A stretch of DNA of 64,000 nt from Mixta intestinalis (lineage in GTDB: Bacteria > Pseudomonadota > Gammaproteobacteria > Enterobacterales > Enterobacteriaceae). The position numbers and the translations under genes are program-made. The stretch covers positions 4,402,001-4,466,000 of the forward strand of contig NZ_CP028271.1 in the NCBI RefSeq assembly GCF_009914055.1. Direction: 5' to 3'. Below, in pieces: positions 7,538 through 16,331 of this stretch; the first letter of the stretch is position 1; each line of letters starts with the position of its first letter. Below the pieces are notes generated by a model that made no database searches, was not told the origin of the DNA, and saw nothing but the letters and a program-made list of their open reading frames with translations.

Positions 7538-10054
7538 ATGACGGGCGCAAGGAAACGCCGCTTACTGCTGCTGTGCCTTATGTCAGCTCTGATTCAGGCC
7601 AATAACGGTTACGCTAAAGTCCGTTTTAACCCGGCAATGCTGGAAAAACAGAGCGTTGATAACGATAAGGTCGATCTTTCGGCTTTTGAGGAGCTACAAC
7701 AGCTGCCTGGCACCTATCGGGTTGAAGTCGTGATGAATAACCGGCGGCAAGAAACGCGGGATGTTACTTTTTTTCGGCAAGATAATGAGGAAGGCGGGCA
7801 AACGCTACAGCCCTGCCTGAGTGCTGACGTACTGGCAAGCTATGGGGTTAACGTGGCGCGTTATCCTTTGCTTCAACAGGAAAACGGCTGTGCCGATCTT
7901 TCACAGATCGCTGACGCCCGCGCCCGTCTGGATGTGAACGCTCAGCAGTTAATACTTAGCTTTCCTCAGGCGGAGTTGAACCACAGCGCACGTGACGCGG
8001 TGCCACCAGACCGCTGGGATGAAGGAATTAGCGCGTTGATGCTCAACTATCGCTTCAGCGGCGCGCATAGCGAAGCGCTACAGGCGCACCGGCGTAACAA
8101 CGACAGCCAGTTTCTTAGCCTGCGGCCCGGAATTAACGTAGGCCCCTGGCGGCTGCGTAACTACAGTACCTGGTCGCGTAGCCGTCATAGCGATGCAGGG
8201 TGGGATCGCCTCTATACCCGAGTTCAGCGCGGCATTATACCGTTGCAGGCACAGCTCACGCTGGGGGAAAGCACGTCGCCGACAGATATTTATGACAGCG
8301 TTTCTTTTCGGGGCGTACAGCTCGCGTCGGATGACGATATGTTGCCGGACAGCCTGAAAGGATATGCGCCGATAGTGCGCGGCATCGCGCGCAGCCATGC
8401 TCAGGTGAACGTCTACCAGAATGGCAACATCATCTACCAGACCTACGTTGCGCCGGGTGCTTTCGCGATTAACGATATTTACCCTACCGGCAGCAGCGGC
8501 GATCTTTACGTCACCATCCGCGAAACTGACGGTAGCGAACAGCAACTGGTGGTGCCTTTTGCTTCCGTTCCGGTATTACAGCGTGAAGGCTATATAAAAT
8601 ACAGCCTGACCGGCGGTGAATACCGGAATGATGAGAACCACACCACCAGCAAGATGTTTGTTCAGGGGACCGCGATTGCGGGATTGCAGCATGGATTTAC
8701 CCTTTATGGCGGCACACAGCAGGCGGATAGCTATCACTCGCTGGTAGCGGGCGTGGGCAGAAACTTCGGACAGATTGGTGCGCTCTCTCTGGATGCGACC
8801 GTGGCACGCAGTAAGCTTGCCGGGCGACAAGACACCCAACATGGTCACGTCTGGCGTCTGCGCTATGGCAAAAACTTTATCGGCACCGGTACTAACCTGG
8901 CGCTGGCTGGATTTCGCTATGCGACCAGGGATTATTACAGCCTTGATGATGTGCTGGATAGCTATGGCGACAGTCAAAGTTACTTCAGAGAGCAGCGCCG
9001 CCAGCGGGCAGAAATGTTGCTTACCCAGAACCTGTGGAGCGGTGCTGGCTCCCTGACGATCAACGCGGTTGATGAGTCATTTTGGGATAACGATCGGCGT
9101 TTGCGCTCGATAAATATCGGCTACAACAATAGCTGGAAAGGGATCGGCCTTAACCTGAACTACAGCTATAACCGTAATACGCAACTTGGATTTAGCGGTA
9201 AAAAAAGCGGGCGCGAGGAACAAATCGTGGCGCTCTCACTCAATATGGCGCTTAGCGACTGGAGCAGTAATACCTGGGCGAGCTATCAGGTAAACAGCAC
9301 ACGTCACGGCAGCACCAGCCAGACGGTAGGGCTGAACGGTACCGCGCTGGAGGACAATAACCTCGGCTGGAGCGTGCGTCAGGGCTACACCAACCGTAAC
9401 GGCGGCAGCCTAGGTAGTGCCGATATCGATTATCGCGGCGGCTACGGTCAGGTGGATGCGGGCTACGCATGGGATCGCAACAGCCGACGACTGAACTATG
9501 GTATCAGCGGTGCGCTGGTGGCGCATCAGGATGGCGTTACGCTCAGCCAGCCGCTTGGTGAGACGGTAGCGCTGGTTAAATCGCCCGGCGTGGGCGGCGC
9601 ATCGGTAGTAAACCAGACCGGCGTTATTACCGATTTTCGCGGTTATACCCTGGTTCCCTACGTCAGGCCTTATCGTGTGAGTGAGCTGACGCTCGATCCG
9701 CTCACTTTGCCGGAAACGGTTGAGCTGGCGCAGTCCTCCAGCCAGGTGATCCCTACTCGTGGCGCGGTGGTCAGAGCGGATTTCAGCGGCAGGTTAGGGC
9801 AGCGTGCCCTGTTTACCCTGGTGCGGACGAATGGTCAGCCGGTGCCTTTCGGTGCGACGGTCAGGCCGGAAGACGATAACTCAGACTACAGCAGCATTGT
9901 CGGCAGTGATGGCGAGGTATGGCTGAGCGGCCTGGCGTCGCGGGGCAAGCTGCTGGTGAATTGGGGAAGCGGCGCCGACAAGCAGTGCCGCGCCAGCTTC
10001 GCGTTGCCTGACAGCAGCGAAGAGATTCTCCTGCTGAAGGCTATCTGCCGGTAA
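7538..10054 (+). CDS. Outer-membrane fimbrial usher (FimD/PapC family)
   Basis: An 838-residue usher, normal length, that forms the outer-membrane pore and assembly platform for the fimbria. A signal peptide (ending NNGYA) precedes the N-terminal chaperone-binding domain (KVRFNPAMLEK, a typical FNP start). The 24-strand barrel follows, with the plug domain in the region SHAQVNVYQNGNIIYQTYVAPGAF-INDIYPTGSSGDLYVTI. C-terminal domains end in ADKQCRASFALP and a final cysteine, the usual conserved pair. The 43-bp gap to the chaperone and 26-bp gap to the adhesin fit one operon. Confidence 0.95.
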   Translation: MTGARKRRLLLLCLMSALIQANNGYAKVRFNPAMLEKQSVDNDKVDLSAFEELQQLPGTYRVEVVMNNRRQETRDVTFFRQDNEEGGQTLQPCLSADVLASYGVNVARYPLLQQENGCADLSQIADARARLDVNAQQLILSFPQAELNHSARDAVPPDRWDEGISALMLNYRFSGAHSEALQAHRRNNDSQFLSLRPGINVGPWRLRNYSTWSRSRHSDAGWDRLYTRVQRGIIPLQAQLTLGESTSPTDIYDSVSFRGVQLASDDDMLPDSLKGYAPIVRGIARSHAQVNVYQNGNIIYQTYVAPGAFAINDIYPTGSSGDLYVTIRETDGSEQQLVVPFASVPVLQREGYIKYSLTGGEYRNDENHTTSKMFVQGTAIAGLQHGFTLYGGTQQADSYHSLVAGVGRNFGQIGALSLDATVARSKLAGRQDTQHGHVWRLRYGKNFIGTGTNLALAGFRYATRDYYSLDDVLDSYGDSQSYFREQRRQRAEMLLTQNLWSGAGSLTINAVDESFWDNDRRLRSINIGYNNSWKGIGLNLNYSYNRNTQLGFSGKKSGREEQIVALSLNMALSDWSSNTWASYQVNSTRHGSTSQTVGLNGTALEDNNLGWSVRQGYTNRNGGSLGSADIDYRGGYGQVDAGYAWDRNSRRLNYGISGALVAHQDGVTLSQPLGETVALVKSPGVGGASVVNQTGVITDFRGYTLVPYVRPYRVSELTLDPLTLPETVELAQSSSQVIPTRGAVVRADFSGRLGQRALFTLVRTNGQPVPFGATVRPEDDNSDYSSIVGSDGEVWLSGLASRGKLLVNWGSGADKQCRASFALPDSSEEILLLKAICR

Positions 10055-10080
10055 ATCGGCTTGAAAGAAGGGATACTGCA

Positions 10081-11025
10081 ATGAAGAAGTTAACAGTTGC
10101 TGGTGTAATAATGTTATGCGCCGCAGCGCCCGCCAGCGTACAGGCGGCAGGCTGCGATCTTGGAACGCCCCGAACACAGCAGATCACGCTACCAGATCTG
10201 CTGGTGGATCCTAATCAGCCGCCAGGCAGCGTGATCGGCAGTAAAACGGTCGCGATCGCTGGCGATCTGGCGCAAAACTGCGAGGGCAGTATTAACTGGC
10301 AGTCAGTCCTGACCGGTAGCTGGGCGCGTCCCAGCGGCGTGCTGCCGGACGTATATGAAACCGGCATTCCGGGCGTGGGGGTGAAAATCTCCGACGCGCT
10401 GCTACCCGATAGTTTTATGCCGGTTAATACCACGATAACGGCGGATAGAAGCAGACCGGTGATCGGTGCTGATATACAGCTGCTGTTTTACCGTACCGGT
10501 GATATTACGCCAGGCATTTTTCCCGGCGGCGAAGTGGCGCGCTTTATGCTCTCGGATAAGTCAGGCAATCTCGCTACGGCTTTAACGCTACAGGCCGCTT
10601 CCGGCAGCGTGCGTATGAAAAGCTGCTATGCCAAATCCACAAGCCTTATGGTGCCGTTAGGCCGGGTAAACCGCAGATCTTTTACCGGCGTAGCCAGTAC
10701 CGTTTCGCCCACGGCCTTTGATATTGAGTTAATCTGCCAGGGGAATCTGCCGGTGAAGGTAACCTTCTCATCCTCAGGCGGTGCGCCTTCGCCGGAGCCG
10801 GGAATTGTGCCGATAGAGGAGGGACCAGGAACCGCTGGCGGCATTGCGATTAAGGTCATGCATCGTGATGGCAGGTTGCTGACTTTTGATACGCCGGAAA
10901 CCTATCATCTGGCCGGGGAGCCGGAAATCTCTATTCCGATGCTGGCATCCTACACGCCGATCAGTACCAGTATCACTCCCGGTGTGGCGCGTGGCGCGAT
11001 GACGTTTACCATCACTCAGGACTAG
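10081..11025 (+). CDS. Fimbrial tip adhesin (two-domain)
   Basis: A 314-residue protein with a signal peptide (ending SVQAA) and two halves. Residues about 22-175 form a divergent receptor-binding-like domain with its own cysteine pair (GCDLGTP and QNCEGS). The C-terminal part is a recognisable pilin domain: SCYAKSTSLMVPLGRVNRRSFTG, a second cysteine (LICQGN), and a final strand ending AMTFTITQD. Lying last in the operon and having a two-domain layout, it is the likely tip adhesin. The ligand cannot be read from the sequence. Confidence 0.85.
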   Translation: MKKLTVAGVIMLCAAAPASVQAAGCDLGTPRTQQITLPDLLVDPNQPPGSVIGSKTVAIAGDLAQNCEGSINWQSVLTGSWARPSGVLPDVYETGIPGVGVKISDALLPDSFMPVNTTITADRSRPVIGADIQLLFYRTGDITPGIFPGGEVARFMLSDKSGNLATALTLQAASGSVRMKSCYAKSTSLMVPLGRVNRRSFTGVASTVSPTAFDIELICQGNLPVKVTFSSSGGAPSPEPGIVPIEEGPGTAGGIAIKVMHRDGRLLTFDTPETYHLAGEPEISIPMLASYTPISTSITPGVARGAMTFTITQD

Positions 11026-11096
11026 CATTGTTAAAGATGAATAAAGGAAGAATAATCTCTGCGCCGTGTTAAAGAGCAGGGCGCAGAGAGTGGGGA

Positions 11097-11615
11097 TCAG
11101 GAGATAAAGTTTTTGCCCTGTTTTAATACGACATCGCAGGCTTTGGTCTTAAGCTTTTCGCCAAGCGGGGTATTGCTCAGGCTTTTCAGATTCAGCTGTT
11201 GGCCATTGCCGGTATTCAACAGGCCCATCAGCCCTTGCTGGTAGTCGGTTTGCTGCGCCTGCGTTGTGCTGTCCTGTAGGCCAAGCTTGCTCAGTACCTG
11301 ATCCTTAATGCTGTTAGCATTATTCTCCACCACGTTATGCTTAACGCAGTATTCCATCACGCCAGCGGCGTTGGTCATGGTGCTGCTACTTACTGCTTTG
11401 TCACCGCCGTTCAGCAGTGCAGTAAGTGAAGAGAGCGATAACCCGCCCTGGGCGTTAGCATCGTTCTGTGCCGTACCGTTGCTGTTATTTTGCTGACTTA
11501 GCTGCGATGCCGCGCTGCTCAACTGATCCTGCCAGCTCGCCGCCAGTGCTGTTCCTGCCGCCATAAAAGAAAGTACGCCCGCTGTCAGGGTCAGGCGCTG
11601 TAAAATTTTTTTCAT
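11097..11615 (-). CDS. yjjA: DUF2501 periplasmic protein (YjjA-like)
   Basis: A 172-residue exported protein of the DUF2501 family, like E. coli YjjA. The signal peptide is MKKILQRLTLTAGVLSFMAAGTALA, followed by ASWQDQLSSAASQLSQ, a Ser/Gln/Asn-rich low-complexity stretch, and the conserved region YCVKHNVVENNANSIKDQVLSKLG and NTPLGEKLKTKACDVVLKQGK. The ATG at 11615 has a GAGG site; an upstream in-frame start at 11645 would put ten residues before the signal peptide. The function of the family is unknown. Confidence 0.85.
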   Translation of the reverse strand: MKKILQRLTLTAGVLSFMAAGTALAASWQDQLSSAASQLSQQNNSNGTAQNDANAQGGLSLSSLTALLNGGDKAVSSSTMTNAAGVMEYCVKHNVVENNANSIKDQVLSKLGLQDSTTQAQQTDYQQGLMGLLNTGNGQQLNLKSLSNTPLGEKLKTKACDVVLKQGKNFIS

Positions 11616-11855
11616 TTTAACCTCGATGTGTATCCGGCCCGCCATCCACGGCGCGCCTGCTATCCGCCAATAGGACTTCCCACACCAGGCAGAGTTCCGC
11701 CATCCGGCCCACAGGACCGTGCAAAAGCCTGCGTTTGAGATTAGTCCGTATAATAAGGTGAATTTTTCATCACTTGGCGCACGTTAGCGACAATTGAGGT
11801 TGCGCGGGTGACAGGTAAGGGTATAATCCTCAACGTTTTCCGCATACCCTTCAGT

Positions 11856-11940
11856 GCCGAAGTGGCGAAATCGGTAGACGCAGTTGATTCAAAATCAACC
11901 GTAGAAATACGTGCCGGTTCGAGTCCGGCCTTCGGCACCA
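11856..11940 (+). tRNA. leuX: tRNA-Leu (anticodon CAA)
   Basis: A complete class II tRNA of 85 nt including encoded CCA. The acceptor arm pairs GCCGAAG with CTTCGGC. The anticodon loop TTCAAAA is closed by GTTGA/TCAAC, giving anticodon CAA. There is a long variable arm and a GGTTCGAGTCC T-arm. As far as I recall it is essentially identical to E. coli leuX. A -10 like TATAAT lies at 11822-11827. This tRNA gene is a known integration site for P4-like integrases, and two elements sit in tandem here. Confidence 0.97.
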
Positions 11941-11941
11941 T
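11918..11941 (+). repeat. att core copy 1 (3' end of leuX)
   Basis: The T-arm and acceptor 3' strand of leuX. The 18-mer TCCGGCCTTCGGCACCAT (11924-11941) recurs exactly at 24095-24112, and the 17-mer TTCGAGTCCGGCCTTCG recurs at 50455-50471. It is the left boundary of the first integrated element. Confidence 0.88.
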
Positions 11942-12104
11942 TAACACTTCTTTTGACGTTTCCTGAAGTCTACAAATCCAGAAAAAATCTTTAAAAACAA
12001 GCAAGTTACCGTATTTCATGGTCTTTGTTGGTCTCTTGTGGTCTACCCCCTTTTGGGGGCATAATCGGGGGCATGTCAATTCGATCAGGATTTGTGCCCC
12101 CAAA

Positions 12105-13367
12105 ATGAAACTCAACGCTCGCCAGATAGAGACAGCAAAGCCGAAAGAGAAAGCCTATAAAATGGCTGATGGAGGCGGCTTGTATCTTGAAGTCTCCCCT
12201 AAAGGTTCCAAATACTGGCGCATGAAGTATCGCCGCCCGTCTGACAAAAAGGAAGATCGGCTCGCTTTTGGTGTATACCCGACGATCACTTTGGCTGAGG
12301 CTCGGGGTAAGCGCGATGCAGCAAAGAAATTGTTGTCTCAGGGCATTGACCCCAAAGTGGAGCAAAAGGGGGCACAAGCTGAAATTGAGGGGGCATATTT
12401 ATTTGAAACTATCGCAAGGCAATGGCACGCAAGTAATCTAACTTGGAGCGAAGATCATAGCCATCGCGTTCTGCTGACCCTTGAGCAGTATATTTTCCCC
12501 TCGATAGGTCAAATTGACGCTAGGACGTTGAGAACCAGCCAGCTTCTCAATCCGATCAAAGCTGTCGATACGGCAGGTAAACATGATGTTGCGCAGCGAC
12601 TGATGCAGCGCGTAAACGCAATTATGCGTTTCGGTGTGCAGAATGACCTTCTTGAGTCAAATCCTGCCAGTGATATGGCTGGAGCGCTTTTAAGCGTTAA
12701 GGCGACCCATCACCCAGCGCTACCCCCAAAAAGAATCCCTGAGTTCCTTGAAAGATTATCACGCTATAAAGGGCGACTAATGACACGGCTTGCCGTTGAA
12801 TTAACGCTACTTACATTTATTCGTTCAAGTGAGATGCGTTTTGCTCGCTGGAGTGAAGTTAACTTTGAACGAAGCGAGTGGACGATACCCGGAATTCGTA
12901 AGCCTATTCCCGGCGTAAAACACTCTGAGCGTGGGATGAAGATGAAAACTGAACATATTGTTCCGCTGAGCAAACAGGCATTTGATATTTTTAAACGTTT
13001 ACATGCCTTGAGCGGTAAAGGTGAGGTGATATTTCCCAGCGATCATGACCCTAAAAAAGTAATGAGTGAAAATACAGTAAATAGCGCCTTACGTGTAATG
13101 GGATATGATACGAAAACGGAAGTATGTGGTCATGGATTTAGAACTATGGCGCGTGGTGCGCTAAGTGAGTCGAAACTATGGAATGATGACGCTATTGAAA
13201 GACAGTTAAGCCACGTTGAACGAAAAAACGTGAAAGGTTCATATATGCACACTTCTGAATATCTTGAAGAAAGAAGATTAATGCTGCAATGGTGGGCTGA
13301 TTACATTGATGCTAACAAGAATGGATCTATCACACCATATGATTTTGCGCGTGTGCATGGAAAATAA
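12105..13367 (+). CDS. P4-family tyrosine integrase (first element)
   Basis: A 420-residue integrase of the P4 family that recombines the element with the leuX 3' end. The N-terminal DUF4102 arm-binding domain starts MKLNARQIETAKPKEKAYKMADGGGLYLEV. The catalytic domain has the first arginine in FIRSSEMRFARWSEV, the H-x-x-R box as HGFRTMARG, and the tyrosine nucleophile in KGSYMHTSEYLEERR. I start at the ATG at 12105, the family start; the frame is open upstream to 12018. It lies 165 bp from leuX and reads away from it, the standard arrangement. It is clearly related to the second integrase at 24311. Confidence 0.95.
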   Translation: MKLNARQIETAKPKEKAYKMADGGGLYLEVSPKGSKYWRMKYRRPSDKKEDRLAFGVYPTITLAEARGKRDAAKKLLSQGIDPKVEQKGAQAEIEGAYLFETIARQWHASNLTWSEDHSHRVLLTLEQYIFPSIGQIDARTLRTSQLLNPIKAVDTAGKHDVAQRLMQRVNAIMRFGVQNDLLESNPASDMAGALLSVKATHHPALPPKRIPEFLERLSRYKGRLMTRLAVELTLLTFIRSSEMRFARWSEVNFERSEWTIPGIRKPIPGVKHSERGMKMKTEHIVPLSKQAFDIFKRLHALSGKGEVIFPSDHDPKKVMSENTVNSALRVMGYDTKTEVCGHGFRTMARGALSESKLWNDDAIERQLSHVERKNVKGSYMHTSEYLEERRLMLQWWADYIDANKNGSITPYDFARVHGK

Positions 13368-13397
13368 TTACCATTGTGTGGCTACGGAGAGATATAA

Positions 13398-14036
13398 ATG
13401 AATAACACACAATCTGATAATAATTTGTTTTATTTTAATAGGTTAACGTACATTACGCCACACGAAGTGGCGCTTGCTATGAATGGTTTTGACTATGATA
13501 CCGAAAATGATGAATTGACTGAGATTCAATTAAAAGAGGTTATCAGATTAAGAAAGGCAATAACCAGAAATCTACAACTGATTAATGAATATAAAAACAT
13601 ATCCGCCACGCAAAAAGTGGAAGCGAACTTAGTATTAACTGCCGCTTATATCTTTCAGAGGGAAGATATTGTACCTGTGGAGATTAAGGAAAGAATTGAG
13701 AACGCATTGCAACAACAGGTAAAAAATAAAGATTGGGGCGATATTTTAATGATGCTAGGAGGAAATGAATTATATGAAATTGGTAAAAAATTAAGGAGTA
13801 ATGGCAGAGGGCAGTATAGAAAAGATGACGAGGATAATTATAGTTGTAAATTAATTTACCTGCTAATTGAATTACTTAAGAAACATGGAAAGGTAAATTA
13901 TAGCGATAATAGTGTTATATATAATGATATTATTTCTTTTTGTAATGAAAATGAGATTCCATTGAAAGGAATTAAAAAAGCTACGTTTTATAAGAAAATA
14001 AAGTTGGGTAAAGATATTATAAAATACGGAGAGTGA
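13398..14036 (+). CDS. Unknown AT-rich satellite protein
   Basis: A 212-residue protein I do not recognise. It is rich in Lys, Asn and Ile, and its DNA is much more AT-rich than the satellite core genes, a sign of separate acquisition. No signal peptide or membrane helix is visible. The last 60 residues (YLLIELLKKHGKVNYSDN to ATFYKKIKLGK) could form a helix-turn-helix-like fold. It begins 30 bp after the integrase with a GGAGAG site, between int and alpA. Accessory, often anti-phage, genes occur in such positions in P4-like elements; that role here is only inference. Confidence 0.6.
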   Translation: MNNTQSDNNLFYFNRLTYITPHEVALAMNGFDYDTENDELTEIQLKEVIRLRKAITRNLQLINEYKNISATQKVEANLVLTAAYIFQREDIVPVEIKERIENALQQQVKNKDWGDILMMLGGNELYEIGKKLRSNGRGQYRKDDEDNYSCKLIYLLIELLKKHGKVNYSDNSVIYNDIISFCNENEIPLKGIKKATFYKKIKLGKDIIKYGE

Positions 14037-14406
14037 ATTTATTAATTACTTTCTGGATATCTCTCATTAGAAGGGGCTACAAGAGGCTCTAAGGGGCTAG
14101 AGGGGGTAATACAGTGTAATACTGTGGTAATTCCTGAGTAATATGAATCGATAAAACGTAATAATACCTTTCAACGTATGATTTGTTTGATTTTTCATCC
14201 TATCTATATGAATTTTATTGATTTTATTTTTTGTGCATTTCCTTCTTCTTGTGTTCTTTCATATGAATATCGTTTCTTTTTTTCAGTGGAAATCATCACG
14301 TTTCAATAGAATCAACGTTTGTCTTAATAGATTCCATTATCACTAGAATGACTTTTTTTCAGTGTTTAAAGTCACCGTGAACTTAAGTAGAACACGGAGT
14401 AACAAG
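14037..14406. other. AT-rich intergenic region before alpA
   Basis: About 370 bp without a supported gene. Near 14071-14106 there are imperfect repeats of GGGGCTA, followed by a palindrome ACAGT-GTAAT-ACTGT at 14111-14125 that could be a regulator site. The rest is T-rich with TTTTTTC runs. The AlpA start is preceded by ACACGGAGTAACAAG. Confidence 0.35.
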
Positions 14407-14637
14407 ATGGAATATGCAAACAACCTTTCAGAGAATCAGACCCTTATCTCAGCAAAAGAGGTGTTAAGACGCGTTCAGCGTAGCAAGGCATGGCTTTACA
14501 AACAGCTTTCAAACAATACATTTCCCCGCCCGGTGAAAATAGGAACTCGTGCAATTTCATTTGTTGAAAGCGAAGTCGATCACTGGATTCAAGAGCAAAT
14601 ATATGCCTCTCGTGGTGAACGGCATGAAAATCACTAA
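14407..14637 (+). CDS. alpA: AlpA/Vis-family transcriptional activator
   Basis: A 76-residue AlpA-type helix-turn-helix protein, which in P4-like elements activates excision and integrase expression. The fold is clear: LISAKEVLRRVQRSKAWLYKQLSNNTFPRPVKIGTR, followed by SFVESEVDHWIQEQI, a typical MerR-like excisionase pattern. I chose the ATG at 14407 because GGAG lies 9 nt upstream; an in-frame ATG at 14362 lacks one. A convergent terminator-like hairpin follows the gene. Confidence 0.88.
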   Translation: MEYANNLSENQTLISAKEVLRRVQRSKAWLYKQLSNNTFPRPVKIGTRAISFVESEVDHWIQEQIYASRGERHENH

Positions 14638-14642
14638 TAAAA

Positions 14643-14670
14643 AAGCCCGACAAAATGAGTTTGTGGGCTT
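14643..14670. terminator. Bidirectional terminator between convergent alpA and YlcI-like gene
   Basis: AAGCCC-g-ACAAA pairs with TTTGTGGGCTT across a 5-nt loop (one bulged G). It is flanked by A-runs on the left and AAAAATATTTT on the right. It lies just after the alpA stop and downstream of the leftward gene, so it could serve both. Confidence 0.65.
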
Positions 14671-14733
14671 AAAAATATTTTCGCTTACTGAAATTAGCAT
14701 GGAATCTGAGAGAACGTCTATTCGCTTCTCTAT

Positions 14734-14919
14734 TCAGCTTACTTGCTCTGGCTTATTTTTCCTGCGCTGCCGGCGTTTAATCTCGCCTTTTACAGCGGTA
14801 ACAATAAATTGCGCTTTCGTTTCCCCATCTTCAAGGTTGCTTTCTAATTCTGCAACTACATCATGTGGGAAACGAGCATTAAGTTGCTGCGACTTGTTGT
14901 TAGTTGAACCCGTTGCCAT
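14734..14919 (-). CDS. YlcI/YnfO-type small DNA-binding protein (DUF3950-like)
   Basis: A 61-residue basic protein: SQQLNARFPHDVVAELESN, then a DGETKAQFIVTAVKGEIKRRQRR helix. This is the ribbon-helix-helix-like pattern of the YlcI/YnfO (DUF3950) family known from lambdoid prophages and satellites. It is divergent from the satellite's main rightward operon. Its upstream region holds three copies of GTGCGATTCA, two inside palindromes, the obvious candidate operators. A role as repressor of the replication operon is inference. SD is AAGGAG, 6-7 nt before the ATG. Confidence 0.75.
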   Translation of the reverse strand: MATGSTNNKSQQLNARFPHDVVAELESNLEDGETKAQFIVTAVKGEIKRRQRRKNKPEQVS

Positions 14920-14940
14920 TACTGGATCTCCTTGCGTTAG

Positions 14941-15030
14941 GTGCGATTCAGTATACGCAAAAAAAATGATAATAAAAGACTTGAAGTGCGATTCACTTAA
15001 GGGTAGCTTTAAAAGTGAAGGTGCGATTCA
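14941..15030. promoter_or_regulatory. Three GTGCGATTCA repeats in a divergent promoter region
   Basis: GTGCGATTCA occurs at 14941-14950, 14986-14995 and 15021-15030, all in the same orientation. The second and third extend into palindromes, AAGTG-CGATT-CACTT and AAGGTG-CGATT-CACCTT. They sit between the leftward YlcI/YnfO gene and the rightward icd-to-primase operon, so they look like operators for a divergent regulatory switch. Confidence 0.6.
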
Positions 15031-15106
15031 CCTTGTGAGTGCGAAGCCCGACAGTGCAGCAACACTAACCGGGCTTCTGACCAAACCGCTATATGAGACA
15101 ACGAAG

Positions 15107-15283
15107 ATGGCTAAACAGAAGTGTACCTGGTTATTCGCGGCGATCAACCGCAGTCAACGCAATGCCCGCCCTGTGATGTTAAGGATAACCGCAGATAACG
15201 AGCGCTCAGCGCGGCGCAGACTTGCCCCGGACTACGTGCTGAGTTTTGCCGGTCGCATTCCCTGCGGAGGTGAACATGCGTAA
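15107..15283 (+). CDS. Icd-like (host cell division inhibitor) small protein
   Basis: A 58-residue protein starting MAKQKCTWLFAAINRSQRNARPVMLRITADNE and ending VLSFAGRIPCGGEHA. The pattern TWLFxAI - ITADxExxAR - YVLSFAGRIP is that of the Icd-like proteins of P1/P4-type elements, named after an inhibitor of cell division. The frame is open far upstream (14549), but that part has no family similarity and crosses the operator region. Its stop overlaps the next start. Function in this element is not proven. Confidence 0.7.
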   Translation: MAKQKCTWLFAAINRSQRNARPVMLRITADNERSARRRLAPDYVLSFAGRIPCGGEHA

Positions 15284-15635
15284 TTATCCGCAACCCGGCG
15301 AACGCTGGCAGCATGAGCGTGGCTGGACTGTCACGATTATCAGATTAACTGAAGCCTCGCCCTCCGTGGCGCTGGTTAACCCTGAATTCAGCTGTGAAGT
15401 GCTGATTCGTCATGACAGCGACAATAAGCTTTCTTCCTGCCCTCTGGCATGGTTTGAGCAGCGGTATACGCGCCTGTTTAATGCCCCGCTCTTTAAACCT
15501 TCGCCAGCTCCCGCGGGGGGGAGCGGCTCTGGCTCGCTGACGCTGCATCCGTCGGTGGTATTTACCCGCTGGCGGGAGCGCAGCATACGGCGTTCTGCTG
15601 AACCTGACGACAGTCACTATTCAAAGTTTCTCTGA
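15276..15635 (+). CDS. DUF4222-like satellite protein
   Basis: A 119-residue protein that starts inside the end of the Icd-like gene (GGAGGTGAACATG) and so is translationally coupled. The first 65 residues (YPQPGERWQHERGWTVTIIRLTEASPSVALV) resemble the small DUF4222 beta-fold proteins found next to primases in P4-like elements. The C-terminal half is Ser/Gly/Pro-rich and then basic (TRWRERSIRRS). No function is known. The family assignment is from memory of the pattern and is moderate. Confidence 0.55.
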   Translation: MRNYPQPGERWQHERGWTVTIIRLTEASPSVALVNPEFSCEVLIRHDSDNKLSSCPLAWFEQRYTRLFNAPLFKPSPAPAGGSGSGSLTLHPSVVFTRWRERSIRRSAEPDDSHYSKFL

Positions 15636-15666
15636 CAAAACACCGCTGAAAACGGAGTAATCCACA

Positions 15667-15951
15667 ATGAATATTTCAAACGGGCACAACGGTGCTCAGG
15701 GCCACGCTTTGCCTGAAAAACACAATAGCGGTGCTTTTGCGTATGGGTTGTCAGAGGACGGTTTCGGAAAGCTGGCTCGCGCCAGAAAGGCCTGCGACAT
15801 GTTGCAGCTTCTCTTTTCTGAATACCCCTCGCAGGGCGGAACGCTGGATGCAGGATGTGCGCCAGGCATCGCCGCGCTGATGGAGTACCTGCGGTCAGAT
15901 TTGACGGATATTGCGCACAGTTGCGAACTGATTGAAGGAGGCACCCAATGA
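15667..15951 (+). CDS. Unknown P4-like satellite protein
   Basis: A 94-residue protein with no motif I can name. It has a Gly/His/Asn-rich start (MNISNGHNGAQGHAL) and a helical middle (GFGKLARARKACDMLQLLFSEYP). It lies in the compact early operon, has a GGAGTAATCCACA ribosome site, and its stop overlaps the next start (ATGA at 15948-15951). Small ORFs of this size are common at this place in P4-like satellites. Confidence 0.65.
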   Translation: MNISNGHNGAQGHALPEKHNSGAFAYGLSEDGFGKLARARKACDMLQLLFSEYPSQGGTLDAGCAPGIAALMEYLRSDLTDIAHSCELIEGGTQ

Positions 15952-16331
15952 ACCAGCCGCAGGTTTCTATTTTTCCGGCAGAAATGACCACTGCGCTTTA
16001 CCGGCGGGCTATTGCATCGGCCTGGCGCCAGAAAGCGCTGACCGAAACCGGCTGCGATCACTATGGTCCGCACAGTCTGACTGTTGAACGTATTGAAATG
16101 GCCATTGCCCTGCATATCGAGTGTGCACTGATTAACGAATATGGCGAAGCACAGGGAGCAGCGGCTGCACTGGCTCTGATGACTGACATGCTGGAGCCAT
16201 CATTGCTGACCGCGCCGCCGGTACTGACCGTGCGCGGCTGTGAAGTGATGGCGGAGCTGTACCGCACACTTCCGGCGGCATTTGATGACTTCTGCAGCTC
16301 GGGTGTATCGCTGTATCAGGGGGAAGTATGA
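15948..16331 (+). CDS. DUF5375-like satellite protein
   Basis: A 127-residue protein resembling the DUF5375 family found directly upstream of the primase in P4-like elements (ALYRRAIASAWRQKAL, then MAIALHIECALINEYGEAQGAAAALALMTDMLEP). It is mainly helical, with no catalytic motif. It overlaps both neighbours by 4 bp (ATGA), so translation of the whole block is coupled. Function is unknown. Confidence 0.65.
   Translation: MNQPQVSIFPAEMTTALYRRAIASAWRQKALTETGCDHYGPHSLTVERIEMAIALHIECALINEYGEAQGAAAALALMTDMLEPSLLTAPPVLTVRGCEVMAELYRTLPAAFDDFCSSGVSLYQGEV

Noticed and set aside
14549..15106. Open frame upstream of the Icd-like gene, giving a 244-residue protein
   Set aside because: Its first 186 codons cross the YlcI/YnfO gene on the other strand and the operator repeats, and show no family character; only the last 58 residues are a known protein.
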